From: Falsiroseomonas stagni DSM 19981
Lineage (GTDB): Bacteria; Pseudomonadota; Alphaproteobacteria; Acetobacterales; Acetobacteraceae
Direction: 5' to 3'
Assembly: GCF_900114315.1 (NCBI RefSeq)
Contig: NZ_FOSQ01000003.1
Coordinates: 62,001 to 126,000 of the forward strand
Length of the DNA: 64,000 nucleotides
The position numbers and the translations under genes are program-made. This document shows positions 43,020 to 52,379 of this stretch, one piece after another (within the stretch, counting starts at the first letter, position 1; every line of letters starts with the position of its first letter). Below the pieces are notes generated by a model. That model was not told where the DNA came from, did no database searches, and saw only the letters and a program-made list of their open reading frames with translations.

Positions 43020-43066
43020 GGCACCCCTATCCTCCATCCCCGTGACGGGGACGGGGACCAGGCGCC

Positions 43067-44674
43067 TTGCATGACGTGATCGTGGTGGGGGGCGGGTCCG
43101 CGGGCGCCACCCTGGCCGCCAGGCTTTCGGAAAACCCCGCCCGCCGCGTGCTGCTGCTGGAAGCGGGGCGGGACTGGCGGGCGGCGGAAGCACCCGCCGC
43201 GCTGCGCAGCCCCAACATCATCCCCTTCATGCACCACCCCGCCCACCAGGCCGCCTGGCAATGGCCGGGGCTGATGACGCGCCGCACGGCGGCGCAGGAA
43301 CCTCGCTTCTACTGGCGCGGCCGGGCCCTCGGCGGGTCCTCCACCGTCAATGCCCAGATCGCCATCCGCGGCGTGCCCGCCGCCTTCGACGCCTGGGCGG
43401 AGGCGGGGTGCGAGGGATGGTCGGCGGCCAGCGTGATGCCCCTGTTCGACCGGATCGAGGATGACGCGCAGTTCGGCGTGCCGGGATGCCGGCAGGGCGG
43501 CCCGCTGCCGGTGTGGCGGATGCCGGAGGATCGCTGGGGCGCGGTGGACCGCGCGCTGCGCGACGCCGCGCTGGCGGCGGGGCATCCCTGGAAGGCGGAC
43601 CTCAACGCGCCGGAGGGGGAGGGCATCTCCTGCAACCCCATCAATTTGCGCGACGGGCAGCGCGTGACCACCAATGACGGCTACCTGGAACCCGCCCGCG
43701 GCCGGCCGAACCTCGACATCCGCGGCGATGCGCTGGTGGATCGCGTGCTGTTCGACGGCCGCCGCGCCCGCGGCGTGCGGGTGCGCTTCGGGGACGGGGC
43801 GTGGGAGGAGGTGGCGGCGCGGGAAGTCGTGCTTTGCGCCGGCGCCATCCATTCGCCAGGGCTGCTCATGCGCAGCGGGATCGGGAAGGCGGGCGATTTG
43901 CGGGCGCTGGGGATCGAGGTGCTGCACGACCAGCCCTCGGTCGGTGCGCATTTCATGGACCACCCGATCCTGCGCGCCAGCCTGGCGCTGAAGCCCGCGC
44001 ATCGCGCGACGGGGGCGGATGCGCGCCACACCAATTGCTGCGTCACCTATTCCAGCGGGATGGGCGGCGAGCGGGACATGATCCTGATCGCCTACAACCA
44101 TCGCGGCCTGTCGGAGGATGCCGGCCCCGCGCCGAGCGGCGGGATCAGCCCCGCGCCGAGCGGCGGGATCAGCCCGGCGCCGAACGGGGGGATCGGTGTG
44201 GCGCTGTATGACGCGCTGTCACGCGGCTCCGTCCGGCTTGTGTCCCCGGACCCCGAGGCGCAGCCGGTGGTGGAGGAGAACATGCTGGACCATCCGCTGG
44301 ACCGCGCCCGGATGCGCGACGGGGTGCGGCGGCTGGCCAGGCTCTGCGCGATGGATCCGGTGGCGGGGATCGCGGATTCCATCACCTTCGGGGAGACGCG
44401 GCTGGGGATGGCGGAGGCCGCCGCGCTGCCCGACGCGGCACTGGACGCGCTGATGCTGGCGGAGGCAGGGGACATCCAGCACGCCGCCGGCACCTGCCGG
44501 ATGACGGCGCATGAGGACCCGCGCGGCGTGGTGGATCCGGACCTCAAGGTGCGGGGGGTGGAGGGGCTGCGGGTGGCCGATGCCTCCATCATGCCCGCGG
44601 ATTGCCGGGCGAATTTGCACTTCACCTGCGTGATGATCGGGGAGATGGCGACACGCCGGATGGCGGCGGGATGA
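43067..44674 (+). CDS. GMC-family FAD oxidoreductase
   Basis: A 535-residue flavoenzyme of the glucose-methanol-choline group that oxidises an alcohol. VIVVGGGSAGATLAARLSEN (residues 4-23) binds ADP; RGRALGGSSTVNAQIAIRG is GMC signature 1; and CAGAIHSPGLLMRSGIG is signature 2. The C-terminal active-site region has HAAGTCRM and NLHFTCVMIGE. The start is TTG at 43067 because the only nearby ATG is in another frame. An in-frame triple repeat of PAPSGGIS near residue 355 is unusual. The substrate is unknown; the gene stands alone. Confidence 0.9.
   Translation: MHDVIVVGGGSAGATLAARLSENPARRVLLLEAGRDWRAAEAPAALRSPNIIPFMHHPAHQAAWQWPGLMTRRTAAQEPRFYWRGRALGGSSTVNAQIAIRGVPAAFDAWAEAGCEGWSAASVMPLFDRIEDDAQFGVPGCRQGGPLPVWRMPEDRWGAVDRALRDAALAAGHPWKADLNAPEGEGISCNPINLRDGQRVTTNDGYLEPARGRPNLDIRGDALVDRVLFDGRRARGVRVRFGDGAWEEVAAREVVLCAGAIHSPGLLMRSGIGKAGDLRALGIEVLHDQPSVGAHFMDHPILRASLALKPAHRATGADARHTNCCVTYSSGMGGERDMILIAYNHRGLSEDAGPAPSGGISPAPSGGISPAPNGGIGVALYDALSRGSVRLVSPDPEAQPVVEENMLDHPLDRARMRDGVRRLARLCAMDPVAGIADSITFGETRLGMAEAAALPDAALDALMLAEAGDIQHAAGTCRMTAHEDPRGVVDPDLKVRGVEGLRVADASIMPADCRANLHFTCVMIGEMATRRMAAG
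44124..44195 (+). repeat. three 24-base tandem repeats inside the GMC gene
   Basis: Units start at 44124, 44148 and 44172. The first two are identical, and the third differs at several bases. In frame they add PAPSGGIS units to the protein, so copy-number change would not cause a frameshift. Confidence 0.85.
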
Positions 44675-44783
44675 TGGACAGGGGCGTGGCGATCTGGGAC
44701 ATCGATACGACGGCAGCGGCGCCGTGCAACGGCTTGCCCCCGCATCGCCGGGCCGTGGCGCCCGCCCCTGGATGCTGGACCCG

Positions 44784-46319
44784 ATGACCTTGTCGAAGGA
44801 AGACGCCCCGCCCCTGGCGTCGGATGAGATCCTGGAAGCAAGCCGCGCCCTGCTGCGCGATGGCAGGCGCGACGAGGCGCTGGACCTGCTGGAGGAGGGC
44901 TGCCGCCGCTTTCCCGGCGCGATGGCCGATGGCGTGCCCGTCTTCGGCCAGGCCTTCGTGCAGGCGGTGCTGGAGGCCTGGGAGGCCGGCCCGCAGATCA
45001 CCCGGCGGCGCCTGGCGCTGCAGGCCAGGCTGGTCGGCCTGATCGACGGGCATCCCGCCCTGGTGCTGCCGCGCTTCCAGTGGCTGGACTACATCCTGCG
45101 GACGAGCCGCCCGTTCGGCCCCGTGGTGCGGACCCATCTGTGGAACCGCGCGGTGGTCGATCCGGCGGTGCCCTTCCCGCAGCTGCTGCGGCTGGTGTCC
45201 TTCGCCTTCCATGCCCGGGCGACGGAGACGCTGCGCCTGGCGGTGCCCCGGCTGCGCCAGCTTCTGGCCCGGCGGCTGGCGCGCCATGGCGCGGAGGACG
45301 TGCCGGCCTGGTGCCAGGCGGGGGACATCCACCTGCTGGCGGATGAGCCCGTCGAGGCGGAGGCCTGCTACCGCACCGCGCTCGACCAGGATCCGGCCTG
45401 CGCCCGGGCGGTGGTCGGGCTGGCTTGCGCGGCGCTCGCGCGCGATGCGACGGAACTGGCCTGCACGCTGGCCGAGCGCGCGGCGGACATGCTGCGAGAG
45501 GCCGGGGAGGCCGAGGCGGCCGCGGCGATCGATGGGGCGGTCCTGCTCTGGTCACGCCGCATGGCGGTGGCGCCGCCGGCGAGCCTGGAGGTCGTGTTCT
45601 TCTGCCACGTCTCGGGCAAGCTGAACCGGAATGCGCATCTGGGCGCGCCGGGGCTCGGCCTGCTGGAGGGTGCCGTGCGGTCGCTGCGGCAGGCGATGCC
45701 CCTGCCCGACGGCGTGCCGATGACGGTGTTCTACGACCATCGCGACACCGCCATGAACCGCGCCTTCCTGGCCAATCTGATGCGGTTCTGCGAGGAGGAG
45801 GGCCTCGGCCTCGTCATCAATACCGAGCACGGGCTGCGCCGGCAGTGGCTGCATGCCTTCGGCCGGGGTGACGCGGATGTCGTCATGGTGGTGGAGCAGG
45901 ATCACGACTTCATCCCGCCCTGCCCGTCGCCGGCGGAGATCCTGGACCTCTTCGCCCGCCGGCCCGACCTCAACCAGCTGCGCCTGAACCGCCGGGCGAA
46001 TATCGCCACGGGCTTCGATGCGCTGCTGGTGCAGGGCGCGCGGGACAGGGCGGATGGGGTGACGTTCACGGCGCGCTTTTCCAACACGCCGCAATTCCTG
46101 CGCCGCGACTTCTATGCCGGCCTGGTGCTGCCCCGCATCGACCACGATATCGGCAATGACGGGCGCAACCAGGGGGCCGGCGGGGTGGAGGACAACATCA
46201 ACCCCTGGCTCCGGCGGCTGGAGGGGGTGATCGGCGTCGTCGCGCCGATGCGCCTGGCGGGGCTGGCGATCTGGGGCCATCCGGGCGATCCGGCCCGCTG
46301 CGCGCATATGGGGGTGTGA
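44784..46319 (+). CDS. TPR-containing glycosyltransferase-like protein
   Basis: A 511-residue protein. The N-terminal half is helical with degenerate TPR units, for example EILEASRALLRDGRRDEALD and PACARAVVGLACAALARDA. The C-terminal half has a mixed alpha/beta fold with VVFFCHVSGKLNRNAHLG, then VPMTVFYDHRDTAMNRAFL, and an acidic VVMVVEQDHDFIPP that could be a metal-binding DxD-type motif, followed by GLVLPRIDHDIGNDGRNQGA. This suggests a nucleotide-sugar-dependent transferase, but no family could be named with confidence. ATG 44784 is chosen; ATG 44772 is in the same frame. Confidence 0.55.
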   Translation: MTLSKEDAPPLASDEILEASRALLRDGRRDEALDLLEEGCRRFPGAMADGVPVFGQAFVQAVLEAWEAGPQITRRRLALQARLVGLIDGHPALVLPRFQWLDYILRTSRPFGPVVRTHLWNRAVVDPAVPFPQLLRLVSFAFHARATETLRLAVPRLRQLLARRLARHGAEDVPAWCQAGDIHLLADEPVEAEACYRTALDQDPACARAVVGLACAALARDATELACTLAERAADMLREAGEAEAAAAIDGAVLLWSRRMAVAPPASLEVVFFCHVSGKLNRNAHLGAPGLGLLEGAVRSLRQAMPLPDGVPMTVFYDHRDTAMNRAFLANLMRFCEEEGLGLVINTEHGLRRQWLHAFGRGDADVVMVVEQDHDFIPPCPSPAEILDLFARRPDLNQLRLNRRANIATGFDALLVQGARDRADGVTFTARFSNTPQFLRRDFYAGLVLPRIDHDIGNDGRNQGAGGVEDNINPWLRRLEGVIGVVAPMRLAGLAIWGHPGDPARCAHMGV

Positions 46320-46745
46320 TCAGGCCACCAGGTGCCTGACCGGCAGGCCCAGCGCTTCCGCCACCAGGGTCCGGTGGCAGCGCCGGTGGTCGGCTTCGAG
46401 GCATAGAAGGCAGACCGCCTCCCGCCCCGCCTGGTCGCGCAGATCGGCGAGTGCAGCCTGGGCTTCCGTGCCCGCCAGCGTCGTGGCGAAGATGCGCTTC
46501 ATGTCGTCCGGCCGGCCTTCCCGCACGGCCTGGCGCCCTGCGGCGGGGGTGCCGAGGGCGCGGAGGTGGCGGTAGCCGATGCCGACCTCCTCCAGGGAAG
46601 CGGAGAGCGCCCGCTTGGCGAAGCCGGGGCGCCGGCTGTTGGCCAGCGCCCGGACATCGACCAGCGTCTTCACCCCGGCGCCCGTCAGCGCCGCCAGCAG
46701 GCGGGCGGGTGTCGTCTCCTCATAGCCGATGGTGAAGATGGTCAT
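46320..46745 (-). CDS. DUF488 family protein
   Basis: A 141-residue protein. The N-terminus IFTIGYEETTPARLLAAL and VKTLVDVRALANSRRPGFAK, the middle YRHLRALGTP and the C-terminal VCLLCLEADHRRCHRTLVAE (Cys and His spacing typical of the family) identify DUF488, whose function is unknown though some are linked to RNA or stress metabolism. It abuts the stop of the glycosyltransferase-like gene directly (convergent). Just upstream of its start lies an array of hairpins. Confidence 0.9.
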   Translation of the reverse strand: MTIFTIGYEETTPARLLAALTGAGVKTLVDVRALANSRRPGFAKRALSASLEEVGIGYRHLRALGTPAAGRQAVREGRPDDMKRIFATTLAGTEAQAALADLRDQAGREAVCLLCLEADHRRCHRTLVAEALGLPVRHLVA

Positions 46746-46768
46746 CTACATGCCCTCAAGCGCCGGGC

Positions 46769-46915
46769 GGCCCCTCCGGGGCCTTGGCTCGCCGCATAAG
46801 CGGCGGGCCGCATTCCGGGACCCCGTGCACGTTGCTTCGCAACGTGCACGGGGTCCCGTCGCGGCCTCGGCCGGCTTCGCCGGCCGCAGGTCACTCAATG
46901 ATGCCGTTGGCATCA
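46769..46915. repeat. array of five hairpins between DUF488 and maeB
   Basis: Perfect stems in order: GGCCCC/GGGGCC (46769-46783); CGCCGC/GCGGCG around ATAA (46790-46805); a 19-bp stem around TTC, starting GGGACCCCGTGCACG (46817-46857); CGGCCGGC/GCCGGCCG around TTC (46866-46884); and TGATGCC/GGCATCA around GTT (46899-46915), which includes the maeB stop codon. They probably terminate maeB and may act as dispersed palindromic elements. Confidence 0.85.
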
Positions 46916-49234
46916 CTTCGGCAGGGCGGCGTGGGCGGCGAGGCAGGCGATGTCCAGGATCTGGTTCACCCCCGCCTCCATCCCCACGATCTGCACCGGC
47001 GCGGAGAGGCCCATCAGCAGCGGGCCGATGGTCTGCGCGGAGGTCAGGCGCGGCGCGGCCTTGGTCAGGATATGCGCGGCATGCAGGCCGGGCATCACCA
47101 GCACATTGGCCGGGCCGGTCAGGCGGCAGAAGGGGTAGAGCTTGGCGCGGAGGTCGGGGTCCAGCGCCACATCGGCCGCCATCTCCCCGTCATATTCGAA
47201 ATCGACCTCCCGCTGGTCCAGCAGCTTCACGGCATCGCGGACGTTGCCGGGGATGCTGCCCTTGGGGTCGCCGAAGGTGGAGAAGGACAGGAAGGCCACG
47301 CGCGGTTCCTGGCCGATGCGGCGCGCGGCCGCCGCGGCGCGGATCGCGATTTCCGCGAGCGTCGCGGCATCCGGGCGTTCATGGATGGCGGTATCCGCCA
47401 CCAGCACGGTGCCCGACCGGCGCGCCAGCATCAGCGTCAGGCCGAACAGCACCGTGCCCGGCGCCGGATCGATCGCCAGCCGCACGCCTTCCAGCGCCGC
47501 GGCGTAGCTGCGGGTCACGCCGGTCACCATCGCATCGGCATCGCCATTGGCCACCATGCAGGCGGCGAAGACGTTGCGGTCCAGGTTGACCAGGCGCTGG
47601 CAGTCGCGCAGCAGGAAGCCTTCGCGCTGCCGCTTGGCGTAGAGCCAGTCGGCATAGGCGCCGTTCTTTTCCGACACGCGGGCGTTCTGGATCTCGATCC
47701 CGGCGCCGAGCGGGATGCCGAGCGCGGCGACGGTCGCGTTCACCCGATCCTCCCGCCCCACCAGCACCGGCGTGCCGTAGCCGGCATTGCGGAAGGCGAT
47801 GGCGGCGCGGATGACCTTCTCCTCCTCCCCTTCCGCGAAGACCACGCGGCGGGGATGGGCGCGGACATTCTCCGCGATCGCCTCGATCGCGCCGGCCGTG
47901 GCATCGAGCCGGCCGGCGAGGTCGCGGGCGTAGCGGGCGAGGTCGGTGATCGGCTTGCGCGCGACGCCGCTTTCCATCGCCGCCTTGGCGACGGCGGGGG
48001 AGACGCGGGAGATCAGGCGCGGGTCGAAGGCGTTGGGGATGATGTAGTCCGGGCCGAAGCGGAGCGATGCACCACCCCTTGGGCCCGCACCGGCGCCGGC
48101 CACTTCCTCCGGCACATCCTCCCGCGCCAGCATGGCCAGGGCCTCGGCCGCGGCAACCTTCATGGCGTCATTGATGGTGGAGGCGCGGACATCGAGGGCG
48201 CCGCGGAAGATGAAGGGGAAGCCGAGGACGTTGTTGACCTGGTTCGGGTAGTCGGAACGCCCCGTCGCCACGATGCAGTCGGGGCGGACGGCGCGGGCCT
48301 CATCCGGCGTGATCTCGGGATCCGGGTTCGCCATGGCGAAGATGACGGGGTTGGGGGCCATGCTGCGGACCATGGCGGGGGTGACGGCGCCCTTCACGGA
48401 CAGGCCCATGAAGCAGTCGGCACCCTCCATCGCCTGGGCCAGCGTCCGTGCCGTGGTCTCGACGGCATGGGCCGATTTCCACTGGTTCATGCCCTCCGTC
48501 CGGCCGCGATAGATCACGCCCTTGGTGTCGGCCAGGATCACATGCTGCGGGCGGATGCCCATGGCCTTGACCAGTTCCGCGCAGGCGACGGCGGCGGCGC
48601 CGGCGCCGTTGATGACGAGCTTGACCGTCTTCAGGTCGCGCCCCGTCAGGTGGCAGGCATTGATGAGGCCCGCGGCGGCGACGATCGCCGTCCCATGCTG
48701 GTCGTCATGGAAGACGGGGATGTCCATCAGCTCCCGCAGCCGCTGCTCGATCACGAAGCATTCGGGGGCCTTGATGTCCTCCAGGTTGATGCCGCCGAAG
48801 CTGGGGCCGAGGTAGCGGACCGCGTTGACGAAGGCGTCCACATCCTCCGTGTTCACACACAGATCCATGCTGTCGACATCGGCGAAGCGCTTGAACAGCG
48901 CGGCCTTGCCCTCCATCACCGGCTTGGAGGCCAGCGCGCCGAGATTGCCGAGGCCCAGCACGGCGGTGCCGTTGCTGATGACGGCCACGAAATTGCCCTT
49001 CGAGGTGTAGTCATAGGCCAGCGAGGGGTCGCGATGGATTTCGAGGCAGGGCGCCGCCACGCCCGGGCTGTAGGCCAGCGAGAGGTCGCGCGCGGTGATC
49101 AGCGGCTTGGTGAGGCGGATCTCCAGCTTGCCGGGCCGGCCCTCGGCATGCATGGCGAGCGCTTCCTCGCTGGTCACGCGGGCGGTGCGTGTATCCGCGA
49201 CGGCCTCGACGGAATTCTTGCGCGCGTCGTCCAT
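46913..49234 (-). CDS. maeB: NADP-dependent malic enzyme with phosphotransacetylase-like domain
   Basis: A 773-residue multidomain malic enzyme that decarboxylates malate to pyruvate with NADP. The N-terminal part (about residues 15-170) has [15 protein letters not shown] and [20 protein letters not shown]. The central NAD(P)-binding part has [31 protein letters not shown] and a conserved [16 protein letters not shown]. The C-terminal 320 residues are phosphotransacetylase-like ([27 protein letters not shown]) and are regulatory in the related E. coli enzyme. ATG 49234 is preferred; a GTG at 49258 is in the same frame. It ends in a hairpin array. Confidence 0.93.
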   Translation of the reverse strand: MDDARKNSVEAVADTRTARVTSEEALAMHAEGRPGKLEIRLTKPLITARDLSLAYSPGVAAPCLEIHRDPSLAYDYTSKGNFVAVISNGTAVLGLGNLGALASKPVMEGKAALFKRFADVDSMDLCVNTEDVDAFVNAVRYLGPSFGGINLEDIKAPECFVIEQRLRELMDIPVFHDDQHGTAIVAAAGLINACHLTGRDLKTVKLVINGAGAAAVACAELVKAMGIRPQHVILADTKGVIYRGRTEGMNQWKSAHAVETTARTLAQAMEGADCFMGLSVKGAVTPAMVRSMAPNPVIFAMANPDPEITPDEARAVRPDCIVATGRSDYPNQVNNVLGFPFIFRGALDVRASTINDAMKVAAAEALAMLAREDVPEEVAGAGAGPRGGASLRFGPDYIIPNAFDPRLISRVSPAVAKAAMESGVARKPITDLARYARDLAGRLDATAGAIEAIAENVRAHPRRVVFAEGEEEKVIRAAIAFRNAGYGTPVLVGREDRVNATVAALGIPLGAGIEIQNARVSEKNGAYADWLYAKRQREGFLLRDCQRLVNLDRNVFAACMVANGDADAMVTGVTRSYAAALEGVRLAIDPAPGTVLFGLTLMLARRSGTVLVADTAIHERPDAATLAEIAIRAAAAARRIGQEPRVAFLSFSTFGDPKGSIPGNVRDAVKLLDQREVDFEYDGEMAADVALDPDLRAKLYPFCRLTGPANVLVMPGLHAAHILTKAAPRLTSAQTIGPLLMGLSAPVQIVGMEAGVNQILDIACLAAHAALPK

Positions 49235-49330
49235 GGTGTCTGTTTTCCCCCAACCCACTGACCGATGGTTATGCGTCCGAACCCCGCCCCGCGAAAGCCG
49301 GTCGCTTCGCGTTTGCGAGGGGCTTAGCAG

Positions 49331-49381
49331 CGCGAAGGGCGGCGCCTGCCGCGCTTCGCGTCACGCCTGGCGCGCTTCGCG
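49331..49381. repeat. GCGCTTCGCG repeat cluster upstream of maeB
   Basis: GCGCTTCGCG occurs at 49351 and 49372, and the inverse CGCGAAG at 49331 can pair with CTTCGCG at 49354. It lies in the 247-base region between divergent maeB and the alpha/beta hydrolase. Purpose unknown. Confidence 0.4.
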
Positions 49382-49481
49382 ACAGCATGGCGCCGTTCGT
49401 CGCATCGGCGTGGCGGCGGCGGCGGCGCGGGGCCTATCGCGGGCCATGCGCCCCGATCCCGGGGCGGGATGGAGAAAGCCC

Positions 49482-50528
49482 ATGAGACGGACCCTGGCCG
49501 CCATCGCGCTGCGATGCCTCGCCGCCCTCGCCTTCGCCACGCCGGCCGCGGCCCAGACCGGTTTTTCGCGGATCGAGGCCGGGGGGATGCCGGTGACGCT
49601 GGTCTACCCGACCGCCGAACGCGCCACGCCGCACAGCTTCGGGCCCTTCACCATCACCGTGGCCCCCGCGGCGGAACCGCTGCCGGGCATGCGCCGCCTG
49701 GTGGTGATGTCCCACGGCACGGCCAGCAACGCGCTGGCGGAGCATGACCTGGCGGCGCGGCTGGCGGCGGCGGGCTTCGTCGTGGCGCAGCCCCAGCACC
49801 GCGGCGACAATGCGGAAGACAGCAGCGCCGCGGGGCCGGAGAGCTTCCGGCGCCGACCGGGGGAGGTCTCCGCCGTGATCGATGCGCTGGCGGCGCACCC
49901 GGCCTGGGGGAAGCGGCTGCTGCTGGACCGGGTCGGCGTGCATGGCACCTCCGCCGGCGCGATCACGGCGCTGGCGCTGGTGGGGGCGGAGTGGCGGATG
50001 CTGGACCTGGTGCGGCATTGCCAGGCGGCGGGGGATCGCGACCTGGCCTTCTGCTACAATGATGCGCGGACGGAGGAGGCGCGGGCCGCGCGGCGGGCGC
50101 GCTTCGAGGCGGCGCGGGGCGTGCCGGACGCGCTGCTGGGGGCGGACATCCGGGCCAGCCATGGCGGGCGGGACGGGCGGATCAGCGTGGCGACCGTCGC
50201 CATCCCCGCCGCGGCGATCTTCGCGGCAGACAGCCTGGCGGGCATCACGGTGCCGGTCGGCGTGGTGACGGCGGAGCGGGACGGCATGAACCCCAACGCC
50301 TTCCACGCCGACCACCTGCTGCGGAGTTGCGGGACCTGCACGGCGCTGGCGGTGATGCGGGGCGCCGGGCATATGGATTTCATGTCCCCCTGGCCCCCCA
50401 GCGTCGCGCAGGCCGTCGCCGCCCGCATGGCCGTGGGCGCGGCGCCGGAGCCGGGCTTCGACCCCGCGGAGCGCGTGGCCGCGCAGGGCGCCATCGTGGC
50501 GCATTTCCAGCGGTACCTGGCGCCATGA
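49482..50528 (+). CDS. secreted alpha/beta hydrolase, dienelactone hydrolase-like
   Basis: A 348-residue enzyme. A signal peptide covers about residues 1-25 (ending ATPAAAQT). VVMSHGTASNALAEHDLAAR carries the oxyanion-hole strand, and the nucleophile elbow is GVHGTSAGAI with Ser near 157. An acid is likely in VGVVTAERDGMNP and a His in AVMRGAGHMDFM. The layout matches COG4188-type predicted dienelactone hydrolases, which act on unknown esters. GGAG precedes ATG 49482. The histidine kinase start overlaps its stop as ATGA, so the three genes 49482-52350 form one operon. Confidence 0.85.
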   Translation: MRRTLAAIALRCLAALAFATPAAAQTGFSRIEAGGMPVTLVYPTAERATPHSFGPFTITVAPAAEPLPGMRRLVVMSHGTASNALAEHDLAARLAAAGFVVAQPQHRGDNAEDSSAAGPESFRRRPGEVSAVIDALAAHPAWGKRLLLDRVGVHGTSAGAITALALVGAEWRMLDLVRHCQAAGDRDLAFCYNDARTEEARAARRARFEAARGVPDALLGADIRASHGGRDGRISVATVAIPAAAIFAADSLAGITVPVGVVTAERDGMNPNAFHADHLLRSCGTCTALAVMRGAGHMDFMSPWPPSVAQAVAARMAVGAAPEPGFDPAERVAAQGAIVAHFQRYLAP

Positions 50529-51571
50529 GCGAGGGGTGGCTGCCGGCGGGGGCGGCGCGGGCGCTGCTGCGGCGGCTGGCGCTGGTGCTGGCGGCCACCC
50601 CGGTGATCGCCCTGGCCTGGTCCTGGCTGCGCGGGCCGGGCGCGGCCTTCGACGTGGTGCTGGCCCATACGCTGGGCATCAGCCTGCTGAGCTGGGCGGG
50701 GACGGATGCCGGGCGGTATCTGCTGCGCGGCGTGCTGCGGGCGGGGCCGCCGCATTACTGGCCCGGCCCCGCCCGGGCCGCGCTGCTGATGGGCCTCGTC
50801 CTGCCGCTGGCGCTGCTGGGCGGCACGGTGATCGGCAACCTCTATGCCGGCGTGCCGGTGCTGCGCCTGCCCGGGGCGCCGGGGGTGGCGACCTGGCTCG
50901 GCTTCTGCCTGGCGCTCAGCCTGGGCTTCACCGCGCTGTTCCTCGGCAAGGCAAGGCGGGAACGGCGGGAACGCGAGGCGCGGGAGGCGCATCTGGCCGC
51001 CCTCCAGGCGCAGCTGGAGCCGCATATGCTGTTCAACACGCTGGCGAACCTGCGCGCGCTGATCGAGATCGACCCGCCCCGCGCCATCGCCATGCTGGAC
51101 CGGCTGAACGCCTTCCTGCGCGCGACGCTGGGCGGCAGCCTGGCGGCGCGGCATCCGCTGGGCGAGGAGGTCGCGCGGATCGAGGATTTTTTCGGGTTGA
51201 TGCGCGTGCGGATGGGGGGGCGGCTGATGGTCTCCATCGAGGTGCCCGACGCACTGCGCGGCGTGATGGTGCCGGCGCTGATCCTGCAGCCGCTGGTGGA
51301 GAACGCGATCCGGCACGGGATCGAGCCCCTGCCGGAGGGGGGCGCCATCACGCTGCGCGCGGCGCGCGACGGCGACACGCTGGTGCTCACGCTGGGCGAT
51401 ACCGGGGCGGGGCTGCCGGAGGGCGGCGCGATGCGGCCGGGCGGCTTCGGGCTGGCGCAGCTTCGCCAGCGCCTTGCCACCCTGCATGGGCGGCGGGCCG
51501 GCCTCGAAGTCTCCCCCGCGCCCGGGGGCGGCACCCTCGCGACGCTCCGCCTGCCCCTGGAGGATGCATGA
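50525..51571 (+). CDS. LytS/YehU-type sensor histidine kinase
   Basis: A 348-residue membrane kinase. Four hydrophobic helices occupy residues 12-140. A short coiled coil (RREREAREAHLAALQAQLEP) leads to the phospho-acceptor QLEPHMLFNTLANLRAL with His 167, the His_kinase family pattern. The ATP-binding domain has LVENAIRHGIEP (N box), GDTGAGLP (G1) and GGFGLAQLRQRL. It is coupled to the hydrolase upstream and to the response regulator downstream by ATGA overlaps. The signal is unknown. Confidence 0.93.
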   Translation: MSEGWLPAGAARALLRRLALVLAATPVIALAWSWLRGPGAAFDVVLAHTLGISLLSWAGTDAGRYLLRGVLRAGPPHYWPGPARAALLMGLVLPLALLGGTVIGNLYAGVPVLRLPGAPGVATWLGFCLALSLGFTALFLGKARRERREREAREAHLAALQAQLEPHMLFNTLANLRALIEIDPPRAIAMLDRLNAFLRATLGGSLAARHPLGEEVARIEDFFGLMRVRMGGRLMVSIEVPDALRGVMVPALILQPLVENAIRHGIEPLPEGGAITLRAARDGDTLVLTLGDTGAGLPEGGAMRPGGFGLAQLRQRLATLHGRRAGLEVSPAPGGGTLATLRLPLEDA

Positions 51572-52350
51572 CCACCGCCCTGATCGCGGAGGATGAGCCG
51601 CTGCTGGCGGCGGCGCTGGCAAGCGCGCTGGGCCGGGCCTGGCCGGGCCTCGCGCTGCTGCCCGCGGTGGGGGATGGGCGGGCGGCGCTGGATTTGGCGC
51701 TGGCGGCGAAGCCGGATGCCTGTTTCCTCGATATCCGGATGCCGGGGATGGACGGGCTGGAGGCGGCACGCGCCATGGCGGAGGATTGGCCGGAGGGCGC
51801 GCCCTTCCCGCTGCTGGTCTTCGTCACCGCGCATGACGAATTCGCGCTGAGGGCCTTCGAGGCGCAGGCCGTGGACTACCTGCTGAAGCCCGTGCAGCCC
51901 GCGCGGCTGGCCGCCTGCATCGCCCGGCTGCAACGCCGGCTGGCCGAGCGCGCCGACCCCGCCGCGGCACTGGCGCAGGCGGTGGCGCGGCTGGGCGCCC
52001 TGTCCCTGCCCGCCCCGGCGGCGGAACCCCTGGTGGTGATCCGCGCCCAGCTGGGGGAGGCGGTCCACCTGGTGCCGGTGGAGGAGGTGATCTACTTCGA
52101 CGCCGCCGACAAATACCTGCGCGTCGTCACCGCCAGCCGCGAATTCCTGATCCGCCTGTCGCTGCGGGAGCTGCTGCCGCGGCTCGACCCCGCGCGCTTC
52201 TGGCAGATCCATCGCGGCACCGTGGTGCAGGCAAGCCACATCGCCCTGGCGCGGCGCGACGAGACCGGGCGCGTGACGCTGACCCTGCGCGGCCGGGCGG
52301 AGACGCTGACCGCCAGCCGGCTGCACGCGCATCTGTTCCGGGGGATGTAG
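51568..52350 (+). CDS. LytTR-type response regulator
   Basis: A 260-residue regulator that partners the kinase directly upstream. The receiver domain has the acidic pocket AEDEP at residues 7-11 and the phosphorylated Asp 55 in CFLDIRMPGMDGLEAA, with VTAHDEFALRAFEAQAVDYL and LKPVQPARL. The C-terminal LytTR DNA-binding domain (about residues 155-255) has EEVIYFDAADKYLRVVTA, FLIRLSLRELLPRL and FWQIHRGTVVQ. Its target genes are not apparent here. ATG 51568 overlaps the kinase stop. Confidence 0.94.
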   Translation: MTTALIAEDEPLLAAALASALGRAWPGLALLPAVGDGRAALDLALAAKPDACFLDIRMPGMDGLEAARAMAEDWPEGAPFPLLVFVTAHDEFALRAFEAQAVDYLLKPVQPARLAACIARLQRRLAERADPAAALAQAVARLGALSLPAPAAEPLVVIRAQLGEAVHLVPVEEVIYFDAADKYLRVVTASREFLIRLSLRELLPRLDPARFWQIHRGTVVQASHIALARRDETGRVTLTLRGRAETLTASRLHAHLFRGM

Positions 52351-52360
52351 GGCCCCGGGC

Positions 52361-52379
52361 GGCGCCTTCAGCCGGCGCC
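52361..52379. terminator. convergent hairpin after the LytTR gene
   Basis: GGCGCC-TTCAGCC-GGCGCC spans the stop codon of the convergent small gene and lies 11 bases after the regulator stop. There is no T-run, so its activity as a terminator is uncertain. Confidence 0.4.
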
